Translations under genes and position numbers: made by a program
NCBI GenBank assembly: GCA_014801595.1
Contig: JAAVDV010000011.1
Coordinates: 56,773-69,231 of the forward strand
Direction of reading: 5' to 3'
Origin: Bacteroides sp.
Lineage (GTDB): Bacteria; Bacteroidota; Bacteroidia; Bacteroidales; Muribaculaceae
DNA: 12,459 nucleotides
Shown here: positions 8,062 through 12,459 of the stretch, in pieces
Numbering within the stretch: the first letter of the stretch is position 1
Layout: every line of letters begins with the position of its first letter
The notes under the pieces: model-generated
The model's database searches: none
The model's input: only the letters and a program-made list of their open reading frames with translations
What the model was told of the DNA's origin: nothing

Positions 8062-9215
8062 AAGAAAATTCAGAAATAGAGAATGAAAAGGCGTATGATT
8101 ATGGATCTGAGCCTAATATCACAAAGCCTTTTGACCCTTCAAAAATCAAACTTGATATTTCGACGGTCAATTTATTGTCGCTGATAAATGAATTGGAAAA
8201 CGATGAGATAAATCTTACTCCTGATTTCCAACGAGCAACTGACGTTTGGGATTCAACCAAGAAAAGTCGTTTGATTGAGTCAATTCTGTTAGGTTTACCC
8301 CTGCCTTCTTTCTATTTCAATGAGGAAGAGGGAGGAAGTACTCGATCTGTAATTGATGGAGTGCAGAGACTATGCGCCATAAGAGATTTTGTATTAGGAA
8401 AAGATGTAAACGGAAATCATGTGTTCTTGAAATTAGAGAATCTACAGTTTCTTAAACAGTATGAGGGTTTAACATTTGCGGATTTATCTCGCCCAGATGT
8501 TCGCCGTATACATGGTTTAAAAATTACAACTAATACACTTGGCTATCAAACACCGAGTGAAGTTAAACTTGTAATTTTCCAACGCGTTAATAGCGCTGGA
8601 GAGCCTCTAACTGACCAAGAAATGCGTCATGCCCTTAATCAGGGATTACCGGCGGAGTTTATAAAAAATCTATCTGAAAGCGAAGCATTCCTTCGTGCGA
8701 CATCTCGTAAAATCAAGGGAAAAAGAATGCTTGATAGAGATTTTGTCAACAGATTTATTGCATTTTTCTGTGGATATAATGACTATGACGGCAATTTGGA
8801 CATTTTCTTAAATGATCAGATGGGAGCCTTGAATAAGTATCCTACACAGCGCCTCAATGAGATATCTTTGGCATTCGAAAAGGCTATGGATACATGTTAC
8901 CTAATCTTCGGGGATGGGGCTTTTAGGAAAATTAATAGAAAGGGAAGATATAGTAAAATATCAAAGTCTCTATTTGATTCTTTAAGCGTTAATATTGCAT
9001 GGCTATCTGATTCTCAAAGATCTCAGCTTATTTGTAAAAAGGAGCAAGTTCGAAAGGCATTACACGAATTGTTTCAAAACAAAGAGTTTGGAAACCGACT
9101 AAGTAATGGTACTGGAAAACTTCCAAATGTCACGTATCGCTTCGAGCAAATTAATAGTATGCTGAAAAATGTATTACAAGAGGGCTCTAATTCTGGTAGC
9201 TTGTTTGAAATATAA
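8058..9215 (+). CDS. DUF262 domain protein (ParB/GmrS-like fold)
   Basis: This 385-aa protein carries a DUF262 domain over about residues 35-200. Landmarks are LTPDFQRATDVWDSTKKSRL, the LLGLPLPSFYF strand region, the motif DGVQRL at 100-105, and FQRVNSAGEPLTDQEMR with Phe174, Arg176 and Asn178. DUF262 domains occur in GmrSD-type modification-dependent restriction enzymes and in SspE, where the DGQQR motif is tied to nucleotide hydrolysis. Here the first Gln of that motif is Val. The C-terminal half (about 205-385) is mainly helical, and I see no DUF1524 HNH nuclease. It is therefore a stand-alone DUF262 protein, either a sensor or an NTPase, or it has an unrecognised C-terminal activity. Its ATG at 8058 overlaps the upstream stop, and it closes the operon; a hairpin follows 58 nt later. 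Confidence 0.87.
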   Translation: MKENSEIENEKAYDYGSEPNITKPFDPSKIKLDISTVNLLSLINELENDEINLTPDFQRATDVWDSTKKSRLIESILLGLPLPSFYFNEEEGGSTRSVIDGVQRLCAIRDFVLGKDVNGNHVFLKLENLQFLKQYEGLTFADLSRPDVRRIHGLKITTNTLGYQTPSEVKLVIFQRVNSAGEPLTDQEMRHALNQGLPAEFIKNLSESEAFLRATSRKIKGKRMLDRDFVNRFIAFFCGYNDYDGNLDIFLNDQMGALNKYPTQRLNEISLAFEKAMDTCYLIFGDGAFRKINRKGRYSKISKSLFDSLSVNIAWLSDSQRSQLICKKEQVRKALHELFQNKEFGNRLSNGTGKLPNVTYRFEQINSMLKNVLQEGSNSGSLFEI

Positions 9216-9273
9216 GCTTATAATAAATAACAGATATAAATAGCGAAAACAAAACCTATAAATATTAAAATTA

Positions 9274-9304
9274 TTCAGTTCGTGAGTGTCGCTCACGAAC
9301 TGAA
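9274..9304. terminator. Strong hairpin at the end of the defence operon
   Basis: TTCAGTTCGTGAG (9274-9286) pairs perfectly with CTCACGAACTGAA (9292-9304) around a 5-nt loop. It lies 58 nt after the DUF262 stop codon and can end rightward transcription. Read leftward, it is followed by a U-rich AAUAAUUUUAAUAUUU stretch, so it is an even better intrinsic terminator for leftward RNA. Confidence 0.65.
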
Positions 9305-9325
9305 ATCTCAGGATTACCTTTAAAT

Positions 9326-9359
9326 GCTCCCTATGCTAATCAATTAGCATAGGTTGAGC
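9326..9359. repeat. Palindrome with TATGCTAA half-sites
   Basis: CCTATGCTAAT (9330-9340) and ATTAGCATAGG (9343-9353) form a perfect 11-bp inverted repeat around CA. GCTC (9326-9329) and GAGC (9356-9359) extend it across a two-base bulge. The half-site TATGCTAA recurs at 9410-9417, just upstream of the -33 element of the leftward promoter. It may be an operator, or the first stem of the candidate small RNA. Confidence 0.5.
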
Positions 9360-9373
9360 CAGAAATTGAGTTG

Positions 9374-9404
9374 CAAAGTTATAAAAATTTATTGAGGTTG
9401 GCAA
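9374..9404 (-). promoter_or_regulatory. Consensus Bacteroidetes promoter, leftward
   Basis: On the minus strand TAACTTTG (9381-9374) matches TAnnTTTG exactly. A TTG (9404-9402) lies 20 nt upstream, the expected -33 spacing. It points away from the DUF4143 gene and towards the end of the defence operon, where no leftward gene exists. Confidence 0.55.
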
Positions 9405-9454
9405 GGGGTTATGCTAAAGAGCACGTAGATGTGGTATAAATTTTTGTGTTTGTC

Positions 9455-9537
9455 AGGAGAGGGTGGTCCGTTAAAGGTGGGTTTGCACCCACCTTCCATT
9501 AACTTCCATTAAGGGTTTGCAGCCGCTCTCCATTAAG
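9455..9537. repeat. 83-bp direct repeat, left copy
   Basis: This copy matches 10980-11062 without gaps at a fixed offset of 1525. Its first 64 bases (9455-9518) differ at only one position (9463), and the last 19 have diverged but end in the same TCCATTAAG. It contains a 9-bp stem AAGGTGGGT / ACCCACCTT (9474-9482 with 9487-9495, loop TTGC) and three copies of CCATTAA. The two copies bracket the DUF4143 ATPase gene. Confidence 0.85.
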
Positions 9538-9541
9538 GTTG

Positions 9542-9692
9542 CCAAAGTATAAATGGAGAAATTGACAAAAATGATAAATCTACCAAAGTATAAATGGAGA
9601 AATTGACAAAAATGGTAAATCTACCTAAGTATAAATGGAGAAATTGGCAAAAATGGTAAATTTACTCAAGTATAAATGGAGAAATTGACATT
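9542..9692. repeat. 41-bp tandem repeat array, 3.7 copies
   Basis: Units start at 9542, 9583, 9624 and 9665, each 41 nt, the fourth truncated after about 28 nt. They share AAGTATAAATGGAGAAATTG and then ACAAAAATGGTAAATCTA with only a few substitutions. Units follow each other with no spacers. Each contains an ATG (9553, 9594, 9635, 9676). The array ends six bases before the -33 element of the ATPase promoter, so it may be a regulatory site array. Confidence 0.9.
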
Positions 9693-9697
9693 TTTGC

Positions 9698-9728
9698 TTG
9701 TTTTTATATTTATAAGTAGGTATCTTTG
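9698..9728 (+). promoter_or_regulatory. Promoter of the DUF4143 ATPase gene
   Basis: TATCTTTG (9721-9728) matches TAnnTTTG exactly, and TTG at 9698-9700 lies 20 nt upstream. Transcription should start around 9734, about 17 nt before ATG 9751. This argues against the upstream ATG at 9676, which would lie ahead of the transcription start. Confidence 0.6.
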
Positions 9729-9750
9729 CAAGACAATTCCGGATGAAAGT

Positions 9751-10962
9751 ATGGAAATTATAACCAGACATAAATATTTATCTCACATCATATCCCATCT
9801 GAATAGGGGGATGATGATTATTCTTATTGGTCAGCGACGTGTAGGGAAAAGTTTTATGCTTCGTCAGTTGCACGAATGGATCAATATGAATATTCAAGAT
9901 GCAGAAGTGATATATATAAATAAGGAACTGCTTAGTTTCAGTGATATTACGAATGCGCTTGAATTATACGAATATGTCTCTCCTCAATTCAAGGCGGGGG
10001 GAAATAATTATCTGCTCATAGATGAGGTGCAGGATATAGAGCACTATGAAGATGCTCTTAGAAGTCTCCATGCAGAAAATCTCTGTCAGATTGTTGCTAC
10101 AGGCAGCAATGCATATATATTCTCCTCCGAGCTGAGCACGCGATTGGCCGGCAGATATGTGGAAATCCCGATTTACGGTTTGGGCTATGCCGAATTTCTC
10201 AAATTTCATAATTTGGTAGATTCAGATGAAGCTCTGAATGATTACCTGCGTGTCGGCGGCCTCCCCGGACTTCGTCTCTATGATATTAAGGATGAAACCC
10301 AGGTGAGCGATTATCTTCAGGGTGTCTATAATACGATTATGATGCGTGACGTGGTTTCGAGAGAGAAAATACGTAATGTCCCCTTTATTGAAAATCTCGC
10401 TAAATTTATCGGTGACAATATCGGAAAACTGATATCAAACAACAGCATCGTGAAATTCATGAAATCCGGAGGGGAAAAGATTTCCGAATCTATTGTCGCC
10501 ACATATGTATCATACCTGTGCAAGGCATTGATAATGAATCCTGTGATGAGATATGACATACATGGTAAAAAGCTGTTTGAATTGATATTTAAGTATTATT
10601 TCACAGATCATGGTCTGCGTAATTACCTGACTGGATTTAACTTGCGTGGGAGTATCGAGAAGGTGATAGAGAATGTAATCTATCTGCATCTTCTTGCATG
10701 CGGGTATAAAGTGAGGGTCGGAATCTTACGCGCAGGGGAGGTGGATTTTGTAGCTACAAAAGGGGATAAGACCATTTATGTGCAGGCTACCTATCTCCTT
10801 GCTTCCGAAGAGACAATCGAGAGGGAATTCGGAAATATGATTGGGATTAAAGATAATTTTCCTAAATATGTGGTGTCGATGGATCCGGTGACGGGGTCTA
10901 TGGAGAAATATCCCGGAATCAAGCACCTTCATCTTAGGAAATTTCTTATGACCGAGTTGTAG
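9751..10962 (+). CDS. AAA_14/DUF4143 family ATP-binding protein
   Basis: This 403-aa protein has an N-terminal AAA_14 ATPase domain and a C-terminal DUF4143 domain. From ATG 9751: Walker A GQRRVGKS at 27-34 (Lys33), Walker B NYLLIDEVQD with Asp91 and Glu92, a sensor-like IVATGSNAYIFSSELSTRLAGR, and the DUF4143 part with the late signature AGEVDFVATKG (Glu330, Asp332) followed by TIYVQATY (Gln345). The late E-x-D...x-V-Q pattern recalls a degenerate PD-(D/E)xK nuclease fold. Such proteins occur in many paralogous copies in Bacteroidales, and their role is not established. ATG 9751 is chosen because the protein then begins MEIITRHKYLSHI, as in the family, and because a consensus promoter lies immediately upstream; the frame is open to 9676. 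The gene stands alone, flanked by direct repeats. Confidence 0.9.
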   Translation: MEIITRHKYLSHIISHLNRGMMIILIGQRRVGKSFMLRQLHEWINMNIQDAEVIYINKELLSFSDITNALELYEYVSPQFKAGGNNYLLIDEVQDIEHYEDALRSLHAENLCQIVATGSNAYIFSSELSTRLAGRYVEIPIYGLGYAEFLKFHNLVDSDEALNDYLRVGGLPGLRLYDIKDETQVSDYLQGVYNTIMMRDVVSREKIRNVPFIENLAKFIGDNIGKLISNNSIVKFMKSGGEKISESIVATYVSYLCKALIMNPVMRYDIHGKKLFELIFKYYFTDHGLRNYLTGFNLRGSIEKVIENVIYLHLLACGYKVRVGILRAGEVDFVATKGDKTIYVQATYLLASEETIEREFGNMIGIKDNFPKYVVSMDPVTGSMEKYPGIKHLHLRKFLMTEL

Positions 10963-10979
10963 TTATTTACTACTCGCTT

Positions 10980-11062
10980 AGGAGAGGTTGGTCCGTTAAA
11001 GGTGGGTTTGCACCCACCTTCCATTAACTTCCATTAAGGGTTTTCACTCACCATCCATTAAG
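10980..11062. repeat. 83-bp direct repeat, right copy
   Basis: Second copy of the element at 9455-9537, same orientation, 17 nt after the ATPase stop codon. It has the same GGTGGGT / ACCCACC hairpin and CCATTAA motifs. The first 64 bases are nearly identical to the left copy. No transposase or clear target-site duplication accompanies it. Confidence 0.85.
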
Positions 11063-11088
11063 AAGGGCCGGACAATTGTCCGGCCCTT
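11063..11088. terminator. Bidirectional palindromic terminator
   Basis: A 26-nt perfect palindrome with 13-bp arms; AAGGGCCGGAC (11063-11073) pairs with GTCCGGCCCTT (11078-11088) around AATT. It sits between the convergent DUF4143 and tlpA-like genes, 26 nt from the end of the latter, so it can stop transcription from both sides. Confidence 0.8.
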
Positions 11089-11114
11089 GGTTATTCAGTT
11101 GGCTGAGGGGAGGG

Positions 11115-12224
11115 TTATTTTACGAAGTTGGCAAGCTTGGTGTAGAAGGTGGGATCTTCACCGATTGTGATGTCGGCGATCTTGCCTTCGGGATTTACAA
11201 TCACTTTGGTGGGGAAGCCCTGAATCATGTATTGCTCGAGGAGTTTGCTGTCGCGGGGATTGTAGACGTTGACCCATGGAAGTTCGTTTTTGGCTACTCC
11301 GGCGCGCCAGGCTTCTTCGGTCTCGTTGCAGTCGATGCCGATGACCTCAATCTTGCCGGCGTATTGCTTGTAGGCTTCCTTGAGTTTGGGCATGCCTTTG
11401 ATGCACCATCCGCACCATGAACCCCAGAAGTCGAGCACGACCCATTTGCCCCGGAAATCGCTGAGGCTGACATTCTTGCCCTGCAGATCTTTGAGGGTGA
11501 AGGCGGGAGCCTCGTGTTTGCCGTCGCTGAGTTCCTGCATCTTGCGCTCAAGTTCCCTCTCTTTCTCAACCTGCTCCTTGTCCCCCTCGACCTGTTTCTC
11601 GATGACGGGGAAGAGGATGGAATTCTTGGCCTCGGGAGTCATGTTGTCATATGCATCCTTGAGAGATTCCCCCTGAAGGTTGAACATGGCGTAGGCCACG
11701 GCCGGTGATTTGGGATTGGCTTTGATGAAGTCGAGCAGCGCCTGATCATAGCGTTTCATGAAAGCCTGGACATCGTCCATCGTGACGTTGCCCTTCTGAG
11801 CCATTGCTTCATATTCTTGCTCAAGGGGCTCGGTGACTTTCTGCAGACGGGTGATATCGTCCATGAGTTCGCTGCCGGCCACGGAATACCGGAGAGGATT
11901 CAATTGCTCGATGTCGATGGTGAGAGTCTCGCCGGGCTGAGTGAAGAAATCCACACCCACGAGATTATCGGTCTGGATGAGGTAGCGGGCGGCGCCGCGC
12001 TCATCGACGGGGAAACTGAATTTACCACCGGAGACATCGAATGTGTCGGTGACCGTCTTGAGGTCCTCGCGGTTTTTTGCGTTGACCATGTCGGATACGA
12101 GGTAGTGGCTCACGACAAGCTGTTTGGGGGCGTCGGCCGGAACGGTTACGGACACCTGTCCCTTTTCAGCCGAGCAGGAGGCGAGGCAAAGAATGCCGGC
12201 CGCCATCATCAAGTATTGCTTCAT
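11115..12224 (-). CDS. TlpA-like thiol-disulfide oxidoreductase lipoprotein (DUF4369-like plus thioredoxin)
   Basis: This 369-aa protein is a predicted periplasm-facing lipoprotein. It begins with a short signal peptide and lipobox LASC, with the lipidated Cys17 followed by Ser18. Residues about 22-110 resemble the DUF4369 beta domain common in Bacteroidetes TlpA-like proteins, about 115-230 form a helical charged region (KEQVEKERELERKMQELSDG), and about 235-369 form an AhpC/TSA-thioredoxin domain. The redox motif is WCGWC with Cys271 and Cys274, and the cis-proline is Pro338 in QGFPTK. Likely roles are reducing or resolving disulfides in envelope proteins; the substrate is unknown. It lies 37 nt downstream of the radical SAM gene on the same strand, so they may be co-transcribed. 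Its GC-rich composition (58% in line 11401-11460) marks it as core genome rather than island. Confidence 0.92.
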   Translation of the reverse strand: MKQYLMMAAGILCLASCSAEKGQVSVTVPADAPKQLVVSHYLVSDMVNAKNREDLKTVTDTFDVSGGKFSFPVDERGAARYLIQTDNLVGVDFFTQPGETLTIDIEQLNPLRYSVAGSELMDDITRLQKVTEPLEQEYEAMAQKGNVTMDDVQAFMKRYDQALLDFIKANPKSPAVAYAMFNLQGESLKDAYDNMTPEAKNSILFPVIEKQVEGDKEQVEKERELERKMQELSDGKHEAPAFTLKDLQGKNVSLSDFRGKWVVLDFWGSWCGWCIKGMPKLKEAYKQYAGKIEVIGIDCNETEEAWRAGVAKNELPWVNVYNPRDSKLLEQYMIQGFPTKVIVNPEGKIADITIGEDPTFYTKLANFVK

Positions 12225-12261
12225 TACGATTGGGTATTATTGACTAATTTATAAAACTTAC

Positions 12262-12459
12262 TTATTCATTATTTTTTTGACGCAGGCGGTTGTGGAGGAG
12301 GTTGGTGAACTGATAGTTTTTCAGTCCCCATTTAGGACTCACAACCATCTCCGGAGGGGCGGAGGCGAGAAAACGCTCGATGGCCACACTGCGGCCGACA
12401 ATCTCCACTATCCTGACGCAGAGATCAAGATATGCATCGGGGGTGTAGGATTCTACCGG
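12262..12459 (-). CDS. TIGR01212/YhcC-like radical SAM protein, C-terminal 65 residues (partial)
   Basis: A leftward frame enters from the right edge and ends at TAA 12264-12262. It encodes 65 residues, including YTPDAYLDLCVRIVEIVGRS, AIERFLASAPPEM and the ending SPKWGLKNYQFTNLLHNRLR. The final PxWGxKNxxF block and the preceding x-IERF-x-SxxPPE stretch resemble the C-terminus of TIGR01212 (YhcC-type) radical SAM proteins. The radical SAM cysteine motif would lie outside the window, so function cannot be checked here. Composition and neighbour suggest a core gene. Confidence 0.7.
   Translation of the reverse strand, partial: PVESYTPDAYLDLCVRIVEIVGRSVAIERFLASAPPEMVVSPKWGLKNYQFTNLLHNRLRQKNNE

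Larger units (their letters stand above)
9268..9368 (-). ncRNA. Candidate leftward small RNA of about 100 nt
   Basis: A good leftward promoter at 9404-9374 predicts a start near 9367. The transcript would contain one hairpin (9359-9326) and end at the 13-bp hairpin 9304-9274 followed by a U-rich tail. I found no meaningful leftward ORF; the first ATG gives only MLID and a stop. Promoter, structured body and terminator in one short unit is the arrangement of a small RNA gene. No known family is recognised, and expression is not shown by the sequence. Confidence 0.35.
9216..9750. other. Repeat-rich intergenic region
   Basis: No protein gene is supported in these 535 bases. From left to right they hold an AT-rich spacer, a 13-bp-stem hairpin (9274-9304), a palindrome with TATGCTAA half-sites (9326-9359), a leftward promoter (9374-9404), the first copy of an 83-bp repeat (9455-9537), a 41-bp tandem array (9542-9692) and the ATPase promoter (9698-9728). 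Each has its own entry. Confidence 0.7.

Noticed and set aside
9542..9692. CRISPR array
   Set aside because: The 41-bp units are directly adjacent with no variable spacers, and no cas gene is present.
9676..9750. N-terminal extension of the DUF4143 ATPase from ATG 9676
   Set aside because: This ATG is part of the tandem repeat and lies upstream of a consensus promoter at 9698-9728; the family-like N-terminus begins at 9751.
9455..11062. Composite transposon or insertion sequence
   Set aside because: No transposase gene, terminal inverted repeats or target-site duplication are visible; only direct repeats flank the ATPase gene.
11076..11708. Rightward frames over the tlpA-like gene (for example 11076-11420 and 11380-11676)
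   Set aside because: They are antisense to a clear lipoprotein/thioredoxin gene and show no recognisable motifs.

Overview
The window reads as chromosomal DNA from the Bacteroidales, possibly a Muribaculaceae-like gut lineage. Three things suggest this: promoters of the Bacteroidetes type (TAnnTTTG with an upstream TTG about 20 nt away), start codons without Shine-Dalgarno sequences, and a DUF4369-like/thioredoxin lipoprotein typical of the group. The right end (tlpA-like gene and a radical-SAM gene tail) is GC-rich, about 58% in a sampled 60-base line. The left and middle parts are clearly AT-richer, as expected for an accessory (defence) island next to core genes.

Layout. Bases 1-62 hold the 5' end of a leftward gene, probably DprA-like. 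Bases 293-9215 hold five rightward genes packed like one operon: a type III-like restriction subunit (res, BPTD_3080-like), its modification methyltransferase (mod, overlapping by ATGA), a DUF3696-type AAA ATPase, an unrecognised 282-aa protein, and a DUF262 protein (overlapping the previous gene by ATGA). Bases 9216-9750 carry no gene. They hold a strong hairpin at the operon end, a good leftward promoter with a possible small RNA, a palindrome with repeated half-sites, an 83-bp repeat and a 41-bp tandem array. Bases 9751-10962 hold a solitary AAA_14/DUF4143 ATPase. A second copy of the 83-bp repeat follows it, then a palindromic terminator shared with the convergent tlpA-like gene (11115-12224, minus). 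The window ends in the C-terminus of a TIGR01212/YhcC-like radical SAM gene (12262-12459, minus).

How it may work. Res and Mod should form a restriction-modification complex. Mod carries an AT-rich target-recognition segment that looks swapped in. The ATPase, unknown protein and DUF262 protein form a tightly coupled three-gene module with a sharp compositional break from mod. The module may be a second defence system that shares the operon, or one that senses modification by Mod. That three-gene module is the best candidate here for a little-described system. The idea is inference from domain content and gene packing only.
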